Below, in pieces: positions 27,728-36,439 of a stretch of 64,000 nucleotides of DNA. The notes beneath the pieces were generated by a model, which worked only from the letters and a program-made list of their open reading frames with translations, was not told the DNA's origin and did no database searches. The DNA lies in NCBI GenBank assembly GCA_963783045.1, contig CAWAMD010000004.1, positions 124,001 through 188,000 of the forward strand, read 5' to 3'. Both the position numbers and the translations under genes were made by a program. Origin of the DNA: CAWAMD01 sp963783045. Its GTDB lineage: Bacteria > Actinomycetota > Nitriliruptoria > Nitriliruptorales > Nitriliruptoraceae. Position 1 is the first letter of the stretch. Every line of letters begins with the position of its first letter.

Positions 27728-28615
27728 TCAGCCTTCCAGCAGATCGCCGGGGATGGGCTGACCGCGCCGGACGAGGTCGTAGGCCTCCTCGGGGTCCATG
27801 CCGGCGGGCAGGCGGGAGGCGACCACCCGCGCCGGGACGCCCACGACGACGGAGAAGGGCGGGATGTCGGCGTTCACGACGCAGTGGCTCGCGATCACGG
27901 AGCCGTGACCGATGTCGACGCCGCGCAGCACGCTCGCCTTCTCGCCGATCCACGTGTCGGACCCGATCCGCACCGGCGACTTCACGATGCCCTGGTCCTT
28001 GATCGGCACGTCGAGCCGGTCGAAGCGATGATCGAAGTCGCAGACGTAGATCCAGTCGGCCAGGATCGACGCCTCACCGATCTCGACGTCGAGGTAGGCG
28101 TTCACGACGTTGTCGCGGCCCATCACGACCTTCGGACCGAGGGTGAGCTGCCCTTCGTGGGCCCGCAGCTTGTTGTCGTTGCCGATCCAGCACCAGGGTC
28201 CGACGACCAGTCGGCCGTGCCGGGGACGGGCGTGGAACTCGACTCGCCTTCCGGTGAGCACGATCCCCTGGAAGACCACCTCGCGGCCGCTCGCCGCCGC
28301 GGCCAGCCGGTGCCCGAGGTAGCGGCGGTAGAGGTTCAGGTACTGCGGCGTGTACATGCGCCGCTCCACGGCGAAGCGCACGGCCTGCCGCCAGCCCCAT
28401 CGCGGGTAGCGCAGCCGCGGCGGTGGCCGGCGGATGTGCCCGGGGACGGCCGGGGAGTCGAGCTCGTGGGTGAGGTGGGCGACGCGCCGCTGGCCTTCGG
28501 CGGCGGTCTGCTGGCGGACGACGGCCTCGACGTGCTCCGCGTGGAGCCGGCGGGTCAGCTCCTCGCCCTCACCGCGGGACAGGGTGTCCCCGACCGCCTC
28601 CACCGGGTCGCTCAC
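27728..28615 (-). CDS. Hexapeptide-repeat acyltransferase, Rv3034c-like
   Basis: 295 aa left-handed beta-helix acyltransferase. An N-terminal helical part (RMYTPQYLNLYRRYLGHRL) precedes hexapeptide repeats from about residue 125, with GRDNVVNAYLDVEIG, ADWIYVCDFDHRFD, IKDQGIVKSPVRIGSDTWIG and VVGVPARVV. The middle segments match my memory of mycobacterial Rv3034c, the putative acyltransferase of the MGLP locus. It probably moves an acetyl or short acyl group onto a sugar. The GTG at 28615 overlaps the methyltransferase stop (GTGA), so the two are coupled. An upstream open frame is only a shadow of that gene. Confidence 0.82.
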   Translation of the reverse strand: MSDPVEAVGDTLSRGEGEELTRRLHAEHVEAVVRQQTAAEGQRRVAHLTHELDSPAVPGHIRRPPPRLRYPRWGWRQAVRFAVERRMYTPQYLNLYRRYLGHRLAAAASGREVVFQGIVLTGRRVEFHARPRHGRLVVGPWCWIGNDNKLRAHEGQLTLGPKVVMGRDNVVNAYLDVEIGEASILADWIYVCDFDHRFDRLDVPIKDQGIVKSPVRIGSDTWIGEKASVLRGVDIGHGSVIASHCVVNADIPPFSVVVGVPARVVASRLPAGMDPEEAYDLVRRGQPIPGDLLEG

Positions 28616-29601
28616 GCAGGCTTCTTCCCGTGGAGGATGAGGTTGTAGAAGAGCCCCTTCGGCACGAACCGGGACAGCAGGTGGTCGTCGAGCCAGCTCA
28701 GCCGCCGGTAGTTGTTGAACGCGAAGAACGCCCAGCGCATCCCGAGCGCGCCGTCCACGACCGAGCCCTCGACCGTGCGCACCGCCCAGCCGAGCCAGTT
28801 CGCCGTCAGCTCCTCGGTGACGATCCGCACGTCCGTGAACCCTGCGATCCGTGCCATGTGGGCCACGTCGTCGGGCCGGAAGGTGTGCAGGTCGACCTGG
28901 TGCTCGAGCGCGGCGAGCATCGCTTCCTCGTCGTCCTCCATCTCGTCGATGGTGGGCTTGCGGTAGCGGCGCAGCGGCCCGTGCGCGGTCGCGGCCTTGA
29001 ACGCCCGGTAGGTCGTGCGCTTGACCACGCGGGAGATCCGGTCGCCGTAGTGCGTCGGCTCGCCCGCGATCACGAGGGTGCCGCCGGGCGCGAGCACCCG
29101 GTACATCTCCTGGAGGGCCTTGCCGGGCACCGGCAGGTGATGGATGAACGCGTGCCCGATGACGAGGTCGAAGGTCTCGTCGTCGTAGGGCAGCGACTCC
29201 GCGTCTCCCTGCCGGGTGGTGATGGTCAGGCCGTGCTCGGCGCCGTTGCGCTTGCACACGGCCAGCATCCCCTCGGAGATGTCGGTGGCGTGCACCTCAC
29301 CGTCGATGCAGCCGGCCTGCCAGAGGTTGATGACGAAGAAGCCGGTCCCGGCGCCGACCTCGAGGATCCTCTCGAACGTCTCCCCCTCGGGCACGACCTT
29401 GCGGAAGCGGTCCCGGGCGTAGTCGTTGCACCGCTCGTCGTAGGAGATCGAGAACTTCGTGTCGTAGTTGCGCGCCTCCCAGTCGTGGTAGGCGACCTGC
29501 TTCTCCTTGAGGTCCATCGGGCCGGTCCCCGTGGGGAGAGGGGAGGCCGAGCCGGTGTCGGGGACCGGTGCCGGGTCGGTGGCGGGCGCAGGACTCGTCA
29601 C
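28612..29601 (-). CDS. SAM-dependent methyltransferase, Rv3037c-like
   Basis: 329 aa class I methyltransferase. After a Pro/Thr-rich head comes KQVAYHDWEARNYDTKFSIS, the SAM motif ILEVGAGTGFFVINL, the acidic loop HATDISEGML and DLVIGHAFIHHL. The C-terminal part (LGWAVRTVEG, WAFFAFNNYRRLSW, VPKGLFYNLI) fits mycobacterial Rv3037c, one of two methyltransferases assigned to the MGLP cluster; the other, Rv3030-like, is at 2167 here. The GTG at 29601 follows TAGGAG by 7 bases. It lies 8 bp after the crotonase gene, as part of an operon. Confidence 0.85.
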   Translation of the reverse strand: MTSPAPATDPAPVPDTGSASPLPTGTGPMDLKEKQVAYHDWEARNYDTKFSISYDERCNDYARDRFRKVVPEGETFERILEVGAGTGFFVINLWQAGCIDGEVHATDISEGMLAVCKRNGAEHGLTITTRQGDAESLPYDDETFDLVIGHAFIHHLPVPGKALQEMYRVLAPGGTLVIAGEPTHYGDRISRVVKRTTYRAFKAATAHGPLRRYRKPTIDEMEDDEEAMLAALEHQVDLHTFRPDDVAHMARIAGFTDVRIVTEELTANWLGWAVRTVEGSVVDGALGMRWAFFAFNNYRRLSWLDDHLLSRFVPKGLFYNLILHGKKPA

Positions 29602-29609
29602 GGCGTCTC

Positions 29610-30392
29610 CTAGTGCTGGGTGAAGTCGGCCTTGCCGGGACCGTGCTCGAGGAAGCTGTCGATGCCGATGCGGGCGTCGTCGGTGGCGAAGCACTCGGCG
29701 AACAGGGCGCGCTCGAGCCGCAGAGCCTCGTCGAGGGGTAGCTCGGTGCCCTCCTCGATGGCCTGCTTCGCGAGCCGCAGTGCGTAGGGGCCGGCCGCGT
29801 ACCGGGCCGCGGCGGCGACCGCCTCGGCGTAGACGTCGTCGGCCGGGTGGACCGCGTCGGCGAGCCCGATCCGTGGCGCCTCGACCGCGTCGACCATGCG
29901 GCCGGAGAAGATCAGCTCCTTCGCCCGCGACAGCCCGACGAGCCGAGGCAGGCGCTGCGTGCCGCCTGCGCCGGGGATGATGCCGAGCAGGATCTCGGGC
30001 TGCCCCAGCTTCGCGTTGTCGGCGAGGAACCGGAAGTCACAGGCCAGCGCCAGCTCGCAGCCGCCGCCCAGCGCGTACCCGTTGATCGCCGCGATCGTCG
30101 GCATCGGCAGCCGGGCGAGCGTGTCGAGGCTGCGCTGCAGCACCTGTCCCACGTCGCGGACCGTCTGGTAGTCCCAGCTCGGGAACTCCTTGATGTCGGC
30201 CCCGGCGGCGAACACCTTCGGGCCGCCCCAGACGACCACGGCACCCACGTCGGCGTGGTCGCGCGCCTCGATGGCGGCCTGCTCGATCTCGGCCCACACC
30301 TGGTGGCTCAGCGCGTTCATGGGTGGTCGTTCGAGGCGGATGGTGCCCACCCGCTGCTCGGCGTCGACCTCGAGACGGACGAACTCCCCCAC
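29610..30392 (-). CDS. Enoyl-CoA hydratase/isomerase family protein (EchA17-like position)
   Basis: 260 aa crotonase-fold protein. Both catalytic glutamates of enoyl-CoA hydratase are present, in GGGCELALACDF and GQPEILLGIIPGAGGTQRL, so it can be an active hydratase of beta-oxidation. The GTG at 30392 has GGGAAAGG about 8 bases ahead. It heads the operon crotonase, methyltransferase, acyltransferase, pseudoprotease, SDR. In M. tuberculosis echA17 (Rv3039c) lies beside Rv3037c, so the neighbourhood appears conserved. Confidence 0.9.
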   Translation of the reverse strand: MGEFVRLEVDAEQRVGTIRLERPPMNALSHQVWAEIEQAAIEARDHADVGAVVVWGGPKVFAAGADIKEFPSWDYQTVRDVGQVLQRSLDTLARLPMPTIAAINGYALGGGCELALACDFRFLADNAKLGQPEILLGIIPGAGGTQRLPRLVGLSRAKELIFSGRMVDAVEAPRIGLADAVHPADDVYAEAVAAAARYAAGPYALRLAKQAIEEGTELPLDEALRLERALFAECFATDDARIGIDSFLEHGPGKADFTQH

Positions 30393-30496
30393 CGGTGGTG
30401 CCTTTCCCTGTCAGCGGCGTGTTCGGGCGGCATCGCTAGCCTCTCGCACCGCATGGCGCCCGCCCGTGCCGCACGCAGTCTAGAGGAGTACCGACC

Positions 30497-31342
30497 GTGC
30501 ACGAACCCGCACCGGCGCGCCGTCGCGGCTGGGTGCTGCCCGTCGCCGGTGGGCTGGCAGCCGGCGTGGTCGCCGGCCTCTTCGGCGTCGGCGGCGGCGT
30601 CCTGCTCGTGCCGCTGCTGGTCCTCGTGATCGGACGGTCCCAGCACGAGGCACACGCCACCTCGCTCGTCGGCGTGACGCTCGCGACCGCGGCGGGCGTC
30701 GCCCGGTTCGCCGTGGACGGCGCCGTCTGGCTGCCGGGCGCCGCGGCGCTCGCCGTCGGGGCGATCACGGGGGCGCGTGCCGGCGCGGCACTGCTGCCGC
30801 GGCTCTCGGAAGGGTGGCTGCGCCGCCTGTTCGTGCTGCTCGTCGTCGTGGTCGCGGGGCGCTTCCTCGTCGGCGGCGGGCCCGGCGGGTCGAGCGCGGG
30901 GCTGCCCACGATCGACGCCGGTGTCCTCGCGATCCATGTGCTCGGTGGGCTGGCGGCCGGCGTGACCTCGTCGGTCCTCGGGGTGGGCGGCGGGATCGTG
31001 ATCGTGCCGCTGCTCACGCTGGGGCTCGGCTACGGCCAGCACGTGGCGGAGGGGACCTCGCTGGCCGTCATCGTCCCCACGGCGCTCACCGGCGCCCTCG
31101 CGCACGCCCGGCACGGCCTCACCGACTGGCGGCTCGGGTCGTGGCTGGGGATGACCACGGTCCTCGGCAGCCTGGCCGGCGCGACGCTGGCACTGTCCCT
31201 CTCGCCGGTCACGCTCGGCCGTCTGTTCGGCGGCCTCCTCCTCGCGGTGGGGGCGCTCATGGTGTGGCGGGCCCGGCCCGGTGGAGGCGGGGGTCGTGCA
31301 GCGGCGGACGGCGGGCACGCACCGGCCGACCGGGGGCGCTGA
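30497..31342 (+). CDS. TSUP/TauE-family sulfite/sulfonate exporter
   Basis: 281 aa integral membrane protein of the TauE/SafE (TSUP) family with about eight hydrophobic segments in two repeats. Each half begins with a Gly-rich block: GLFGVGGGVLLVPLL and SSVLGVGGGIVIVPLL. These proteins move organosulfonates, sulfite or other small anions; the substrate is not deducible here. The GTG at 30497 follows GAGGAG. A TAGCCT -10-like box lies at 30437-30442. It diverges from the crotonase operon and is followed by the acyl-CoA oxidase-type gene. Confidence 0.88.
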   Translation: MHEPAPARRRGWVLPVAGGLAAGVVAGLFGVGGGVLLVPLLVLVIGRSQHEAHATSLVGVTLATAAGVARFAVDGAVWLPGAAALAVGAITGARAGAALLPRLSEGWLRRLFVLLVVVVAGRFLVGGGPGGSSAGLPTIDAGVLAIHVLGGLAAGVTSSVLGVGGGIVIVPLLTLGLGYGQHVAEGTSLAVIVPTALTGALAHARHGLTDWRLGSWLGMTTVLGSLAGATLALSLSPVTLGRLFGGLLLAVGALMVWRARPGGGGGRAAADGGHAPADRGR

Positions 31343-31485
31343 TCGGCGTCGCCGACCGGCACGCTCTCGCCGGGAATGCGCTGACGGACACTTGCGGGCG
31401 CGCCCCCCGCGCGAGTTGGCTGGCGCATGGCCGTGGGCCGTCCGCGCGCCCGACGCTGACAGCGACCATCTCCCAGGGGGGACGA

Positions 31486-33438
31486 GTGAGCACCACATCC
31501 ACCGACGCACCGCCGACCCCGGACCGCGCCGACCTGCAGGCTGCCGTCGATGGCCGCCGCGGATGGGTCCGCGACCTGGTGCGGGACCTGCTGCAGCGTG
31601 ACCTGTTCGCGCCGGTGTACGGGATGGCCACCGAGGCCTACCGGGAGCGTGTCCTCGAGCAGGCCAGGACGCTCGTGAAGGAGGGCGGCACCTCGCTCGG
31701 CTTCCCGACCGAGTACGGGGGGGCCGGCGACGTGGGCGGGTCCGTCACCGCCTTCGAGACCCTGGCCTTCGGCGACCTGTCACTCCTCGTCAAGTGCGGC
31801 GTGCAGTTCGGCCTGTACGGCGGCGCCATCCTCCACCTCGGCACGGCACGCCACCATGACGCCTACCTGCCCGGCGCCATCACCCTCGACACGCCCGGAT
31901 GCTTCGCGATGACCGAGACGGGGCACGGATCGAACGTGCAGGCGGTCGGCACGACGGCGACCTACGACCCCGGGGACGGGATCTTCGTGATCGACACGCC
32001 GGACCCCTCGGCGCGCAAGGACTACATCGGCAACGCCGCCCGTGACGGCCGCATGGCGGTCGTGTTCGCGCAGCTGATCACGGACGGCGCAAACCGTGGC
32101 GTGCACGCGCTGGTCGTGCCCATCCGCGACGAGGACGGCAACCCGTGCGCCGGGGTCCACATCGAGGACTGCGGCCACAAGATCGGGCTCAACGGTGTCG
32201 ACAACGGCCGGCTCGCGTTCGAGCAGGTGCGCGTGCCCCGGGAGGCGCTGCTCAACCGGTTCGCGGACGTCGCGCCCGATGGGACGTACACGAGCCCGAT
32301 CGAGAACCCCGACCGGCGGTTCTTCACGACGATCGGCACGCTCATCCAGGGGCGGATCAGCGTCTCGGGTGCGTCGATCAGCGCCGCGAAGACGGCGCTG
32401 ACCATCGCCGTCCGCTACGGCGAGACGCGTCGCCAGTTCGGCCCCCCGGACAGCGATGAGGAGGTACCGGTCCTCGACTACCGGGTGCACCAGCGCAAGC
32501 TGCTGCCCGCGGTGGCGCGCACGTACGCGCTGGCGTTCGCGCAGGAGGAGCTCGTCGACGCGCTGCACGAGGTCTTCACCCGCGAGCAGGAGAAGGGCGG
32601 CGAGCGCGAGGAGGGCGACGAGCAGGATCGGCGCAAGCTCGAGGCCCGCGCCGCCGGCACGAAGGCGGCTGCCACGTGGCACGCCACCGAGACCATCCAG
32701 ACCTGTCGGGAGGCCTGTGGCGGCGCCGGCTACCTCAGCGAGAACCGGCTCGGGACGCTCAAGGCGGACACCGACGTGTTCACCACGTTCGAGGGCGACA
32801 ACACCGTGCTGCTGCAGCTGGTCGCGAAGAGCCTCCTGACCGGCTACCGCGACGACTTCGGCGACCTCGATCCGCTCGGCATGGTCCGGTTCGTCGGCGA
32901 GCAGGTCGTCGACACGGTGATCGAACGCACCGCCGCCCGTCAGCTCGTCCAGTCGCTCGTCGACGCCGTGACGGGCCGGGAGGAGGAAGCCGATCTGCGT
33001 GACCGCGGCTACCACCTCACCCTGTTCGAGTTCCGCGAGAAGCACGTGCTCGACACGCTCGCCCGCCGCTTCCGCAGCGGCATCGAGGGCGGCGAGGAAC
33101 CCTTCGTCGTCTTCAACGAGTGCCAGGACCACCTGCTACGCGCCGCGGAGGTCCATGTGCAGCGCCTCGTCCTCGAGGCGTTCGTCGCCGCCATCGAGCG
33201 GTGCGAGGACGAGGCGACGACGGTGATGCTCGGCCGGCTGTGCGACCTCTACGCGCTGTCGGAGATCGAGCGCGACCGGGCCTGGTTCCTCGAGCACGGC
33301 CGGCTGTCGGCCGCACGCGCCAAGGCCGTCATCCAGGCGGTCAACGACCTCTGCGGTGAGCTGCGCCCGCACGCGCGGCTGCTCGTGGACGCGTTCGGGG
33401 TCCCCGAAGCGTCCATCGGCGCCCCGATCGCCAGCTGA
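31486..33438 (+). CDS. Acyl-CoA oxidase-type acyl-CoA dehydrogenase
   Basis: 650 aa, longer than ordinary 380-aa acyl-CoA dehydrogenases. It has the acyl-CoA oxidase architecture: FAD domain with CFAMTETGHGSNVQAVGTTATYD, then CGHKIGLNGVDNGRLAFEQV and VPREALLNRFADV, then TFEGDNTVLLQLVAKSLL with the catalytic Glu, and a C-terminal ACOX domain. It removes hydrogens from the alpha-beta bond of fatty acyl-CoA. Whether electrons go to oxygen or to ETF (etfBA at the window start) cannot be read from sequence. The GTG at 31486 follows AGGGGGGA; the long upstream open frame overlaps the exporter and is rejected. Confidence 0.9.
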   Translation: MSTTSTDAPPTPDRADLQAAVDGRRGWVRDLVRDLLQRDLFAPVYGMATEAYRERVLEQARTLVKEGGTSLGFPTEYGGAGDVGGSVTAFETLAFGDLSLLVKCGVQFGLYGGAILHLGTARHHDAYLPGAITLDTPGCFAMTETGHGSNVQAVGTTATYDPGDGIFVIDTPDPSARKDYIGNAARDGRMAVVFAQLITDGANRGVHALVVPIRDEDGNPCAGVHIEDCGHKIGLNGVDNGRLAFEQVRVPREALLNRFADVAPDGTYTSPIENPDRRFFTTIGTLIQGRISVSGASISAAKTALTIAVRYGETRRQFGPPDSDEEVPVLDYRVHQRKLLPAVARTYALAFAQEELVDALHEVFTREQEKGGEREEGDEQDRRKLEARAAGTKAAATWHATETIQTCREACGGAGYLSENRLGTLKADTDVFTTFEGDNTVLLQLVAKSLLTGYRDDFGDLDPLGMVRFVGEQVVDTVIERTAARQLVQSLVDAVTGREEEADLRDRGYHLTLFEFREKHVLDTLARRFRSGIEGGEEPFVVFNECQDHLLRAAEVHVQRLVLEAFVAAIERCEDEATTVMLGRLCDLYALSEIERDRAWFLEHGRLSAARAKAVIQAVNDLCGELRPHARLLVDAFGVPEASIGAPIAS

Positions 33439-33457
33439 GCGCAGGCCAGGCCCCGCG

Positions 33458-34273
33458 CTAGCGCTCCGTGTCGGCGGACGCGAGCGGGGTGGGCGCGACG
33501 CCCGTGAACGACCAGACGTCGGGCAGACCGGGGTCGGCGACCCAGGAACCGCCCAGGGCGGGACCGAGCAGCGGCACGCTGGCGGATGGCCGCCAGACGT
33601 GGCCGACGAGGTGCCCGGCCGGCGTCGGATCGCCCAGCCCGACACGGGCGAGGTACTCCCCCAGGGTCATGCGGGCCGGCCCGTCGGCGGTGAAGACGAC
33701 ATGTCCCCGGTGTGCCGTCGAGCGCACCGCATCGAGCGCGACGACGACGGCCACGAGGTCCTCCTCGCGGACCGGCGCGACCACCGTCTCGCGCATCTCG
33801 GGGTGGAGTCGGGCGCTCGCGAGCGCGTCCCGCAGGCCGGACGTGTCGACGAGGGACGGGCGCAGCACGACGCTCGGGACCGGAGCCATCCGCAGCGCAC
33901 CCTCGATCTCGCCGGCCACGGCCCGGAGCGGGTCCGCGCCGCCGGCACCGGCCACGGAGCGCACGATGAGGCGCTGCACGCCGGCGTTGGCCGCGGCGCG
34001 GACGACGACGCCCGCGTCCCGCCGCAGCACCTCCGCGGAGCTCGCCAACGGTCCCACCTGCCAGTGCACCACGGTGTGGGCGTCGGTCATCGCGGCTTCC
34101 AGCCGCCCCTCGTCGTCGAGGTCGCCGACGGCGACGAAGGCACCCGCGCTCCGGATCGCCGCCACGTCCCCGCCGCCGGTGCAGTAGGCCCGCACCTCGC
34201 CGCCCTGTGCGAGCAACCGCCCGACGAGCCGCTCACCGAAAGGGGTGTCGGCCGCAGTCACGAGGACGGGCAT
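33458..34273 (-). CDS. NAD(P)-binding atypical SDR (NmrA-like)
   Basis: 271 aa Rossmann-fold protein of the atypical SDR/NmrA type. The N-terminus PVLVTAADTPFGERLVGRLL is a degenerate T-G-x-x-G-x-x-G, followed by GDLDDEGRLEAAM and VVRAAANAGVQRLIVRSVAGA. The active-site Tyr-x-x-x-Lys is absent, as is usual in NmrA-like redox sensors. Function unknown. The ATG at 34273 has only a weak ribosome site. It lies 45 bp after the mutase gene and may be co-transcribed with it; its stop faces that of the acyl-CoA oxidase gene. Confidence 0.72.
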   Translation of the reverse strand: MPVLVTAADTPFGERLVGRLLAQGGEVRAYCTGGGDVAAIRSAGAFVAVGDLDDEGRLEAAMTDAHTVVHWQVGPLASSAEVLRRDAGVVVRAAANAGVQRLIVRSVAGAGGADPLRAVAGEIEGALRMAPVPSVVLRPSLVDTSGLRDALASARLHPEMRETVVAPVREEDLVAVVVALDAVRSTAHRGHVVFTADGPARMTLGEYLARVGLGDPTPAGHLVGHVWRPSASVPLLGPALGGSWVADPGLPDVWSFTGVAPTPLASADTER

Positions 34274-34318
34274 GGCGGCCGGCTCCCGGGCGGTCGGGCG
34301 GAGGGGATCAGGCGGTGC

Positions 34319-35983
34319 TCAGATGCGCGGGGCCTCGCGGTAGTCGCCCCAGACCTGCTGCAGAGCCCGCGAGATCTCGCCGACGGTCGCGTCGGCCCGG
34401 ACGGCGTCCATCATGAGCGGGACGAGGTTCTCGTCGGTCGCAGCCGCCGCCGTCAGCCGGTCGAGAGCAGCCTCCACGGCGGCGGCATCACGGGAGGTGC
34501 GGACCTCGTCGACGCGGGAACGCTGCCGGCGCTCGACCTCGTGGGAGATCCGCAGGATCTCGAGCTCGTCGTCGTCCGGGTCGACGTGGCTGTTCACGCC
34601 CACCATGTTGAAGTCGCCCTTGTCCATGCGGTTCTGGAACTCGAAGGCGGCGTCGGCGATCTCGGACATGAACCAGCCGTCCTCGATCCCCTTGAGGATC
34701 CCGCGCATCATCGTGCCGTCGTCGGAGAGCTCCTGGATCGTCGCGAAGATGTCCTCGGCCTGCCGCTCGATCTCGTCGGTCAGCCACTCGACGTACCACG
34801 CGCCACCGAGCGGATCGATCACGTTCGTGACCCCCGTCTCCTCGGCGATCACCTGCTGGGTGCGTAGCGCGACCTTCGCGGCGTGGTCCGAGGGCAGGGC
34901 GAGCACCTCGTCGAGCGCGTTCGTGTGCAGCGACTGGGTCCCGCCGAGCACCCCGGCGAGCGCCTCGATGGCGGTGCGCACGATGTTGTTGTCGGGCTGC
35001 GGCGCGGCCAGCGACACGCCGGCGGTCTGGGTGTGGAAGCGCATGAGCATGGCCTTCTCGGCCGTGGCCCCGTAGCGCTCCTTGAGCCACCGGGCCCAGA
35101 TCCGGCGGCCGGCGCGGAACTTCGCGATCTCCTCGAAGAAGTCGATGTGCGCGTCGAAGAAGAAGCTGAAGCGCGGCACGAACTCGTCGGGATGGAGCCC
35201 ACGCTCCTTCCCGAGCTCCACGTAGGCGAAGCCGTTGGCCAGCGTGAAGGCGAGCTCCTGGGCCGCCGTCGAGCCGGCCTCACGGATGTGGTACCCGCTG
35301 ATCGACACGGGGTGGTAGCGCGGCACGTTGTGGGTCGTGAACTCGACGAGGTCGCCGATGAGGCGCAGGTGCGGCTCGGGCGGGAACAGCCACTCCTTCT
35401 GCGCGATGTACTCCTTCAGGATGTCGGTCTGCAGCGTCCCCCCGAGGTCGGAGAGCTGCCATCCCTGCCGCTCGGCTGCGACCGCGTACATGCAGAAGAG
35501 GGTCACGGCCGGCGCGTTGATGGTCATGGAGGTGGTGATCTCGCCGAGCGGGAGGCCGTCGAAGAGGACCTCCATGTCCCGCACGGAGTCGATGGCGACG
35601 CCGCAGTGACCGACCTCTCCCTCGGCTCGTGGGTCGTCGGAGTCGAGCCCCATCAGCGTCGGCATGTCGAAGGCGACCGACAGGCCGTGCTGCCCGGCAT
35701 CGACGAGGTCGTGGAAGCGGCGATTGGTGTCCGTGGCATCGGCGAAGCCGGCGAACTGGCGGATCGTCCACGGACGGGTGCGGTACATCGACGCGTAGAC
35801 GCCGCGCGTGTACGGATACACACCCGGATAGCCGACGCGCTGGTGGTCGATCGTGACGTTGTGGGGACCGTAGAGCGGCTCGACCGGGATGCCCGACAGC
35901 GTCTTGAAGGTGGTGTCGCGCTCGGGCGCCGCCGCATAGCGCGACTTCCACTGCTCGTACTGCTGCTCCCAGTCGGTGCTCAC
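34319..35983 (-). CDS. Methylmalonyl-CoA mutase family, large (catalytic) subunit
   Basis: 554 aa acyl-CoA mutase TIM-barrel domain without the C-terminal cobalamin-binding domain. It has YPYTRGVYASMYRTRPWTIRQFAGF-type substrate loop residues near 55-80, QHGLSVAFDMPTLMG, and RFHTQTAGVSLAAPQPDNNIVRTAI-type barrel strands. The split form needs a separate B12-binding small subunit, and none is encoded in the window. With MeaB (39982) and methylmalonyl-CoA epimerase (42457) nearby, methylmalonyl-CoA to succinyl-CoA is the likely reaction; ethylmalonyl- or 2-hydroxyisobutyryl-CoA mutase are alternatives. The GTG follows GGGAGGGAG. Confidence 0.88.
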   Translation of the reverse strand: MSTDWEQQYEQWKSRYAAAPERDTTFKTLSGIPVEPLYGPHNVTIDHQRVGYPGVYPYTRGVYASMYRTRPWTIRQFAGFADATDTNRRFHDLVDAGQHGLSVAFDMPTLMGLDSDDPRAEGEVGHCGVAIDSVRDMEVLFDGLPLGEITTSMTINAPAVTLFCMYAVAAERQGWQLSDLGGTLQTDILKEYIAQKEWLFPPEPHLRLIGDLVEFTTHNVPRYHPVSISGYHIREAGSTAAQELAFTLANGFAYVELGKERGLHPDEFVPRFSFFFDAHIDFFEEIAKFRAGRRIWARWLKERYGATAEKAMLMRFHTQTAGVSLAAPQPDNNIVRTAIEALAGVLGGTQSLHTNALDEVLALPSDHAAKVALRTQQVIAEETGVTNVIDPLGGAWYVEWLTDEIERQAEDIFATIQELSDDGTMMRGILKGIEDGWFMSEIADAAFEFQNRMDKGDFNMVGVNSHVDPDDDELEILRISHEVERRQRSRVDEVRTSRDAAAVEAALDRLTAAAATDENLVPLMMDAVRADATVGEISRALQQVWGDYREAPRI

Positions 35984-36291
35984 GGGGCTCCCTCCCTGTC
36001 GGCCCGGTCACGATCGTGCCGGCGGCCGGCTCGGTACGCGCGCGGTCGGACCCCAGCGTACGGACAAACTACTTTGATGTCCAAACAAATGACGGATCGG
36101 ACAACTCTGGCGCGGTGTCCGTCCGCCCCCGTTCGGCGGCCGAGGGCCACGCCGTACGCACGGACATGCGCGGCCGGAAGGCACCGGCCGGCCGGGCAGA
36201 GCGCCGCGCGCAGCGCCCCACAGCAGACGGCACCGTGACATTCGTCACCGCCACATCGGCCATCGCCCACCGTGAGCCCAGGAGTACTCCC
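35984..36291. other. 308-bp intergenic region with mutase promoter
   Basis: This gap separates the divergent mutase gene and the 43-aa membrane protein gene. It holds the AT-rich island 36060-36100 with the promoter and inverted repeat listed separately. The rest (36100-36280) is GC-rich; it has open frames on both strands, but none has a ribosome site or family match. Confidence 0.6.
36055..36085 (-). promoter_or_regulatory. Mutase promoter with overlapping inverted-repeat operator
   Basis: On the minus strand TTGGAC (36079-36084) and TACGCT (36055-36060) are 18 bases apart, a good sigma-70-type promoter. It predicts a leader of about 65 bases before the mutase GTG. The inverted repeat TTTG-ATGTC-CAAA (36073-36085) lies over the -35 box, where a bound repressor would block RNA polymerase. 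The MarR-type regulator encoded at 36440 is an obvious candidate. Confidence 0.5.
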
Positions 36292-36423
36292 GTGCCCGAG
36301 TATCACGACCGCCCCCATGACCGCATCACCACCCGGGTCGCTCAGTCCGCCGCCGAGCTGCGCGCGCTCGACCGTGTCCTGATCGTGACGATCCTCACCC
36401 TCCTGATCGTCACGTTCACCTGA
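36292..36423 (+). CDS. 43-aa single-pass membrane protein
   Basis: A short gene reading VPEYHDRPHDRITTRVAQ, then a short polar helix (SAAELRALDR), and a hydrophobic C-terminal segment VLIVTILTLLIVTFT that ends the protein. AGGAG lies 7 bases before the GTG. The layout is a charged cytoplasmic head plus one tail-anchored transmembrane helix. No family is recognised. It lies between the mutase promoter region and the convergent MarR gene, whose stop is 16 bp away. Confidence 0.55.
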   Translation: MPEYHDRPHDRITTRVAQSAAELRALDRVLIVTILTLLIVTFT

Positions 36424-36439
36424 GTCACATACACCTGAG

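Noticed and set aside
36016..36291. A longer version of the 43-aa protein starting at 36016
   Set aside because: The extra 92 residues are Arg/Ser/Thr-rich, cross the mutase promoter region and have no ribosome site. The GTG at 36292 has a good one.
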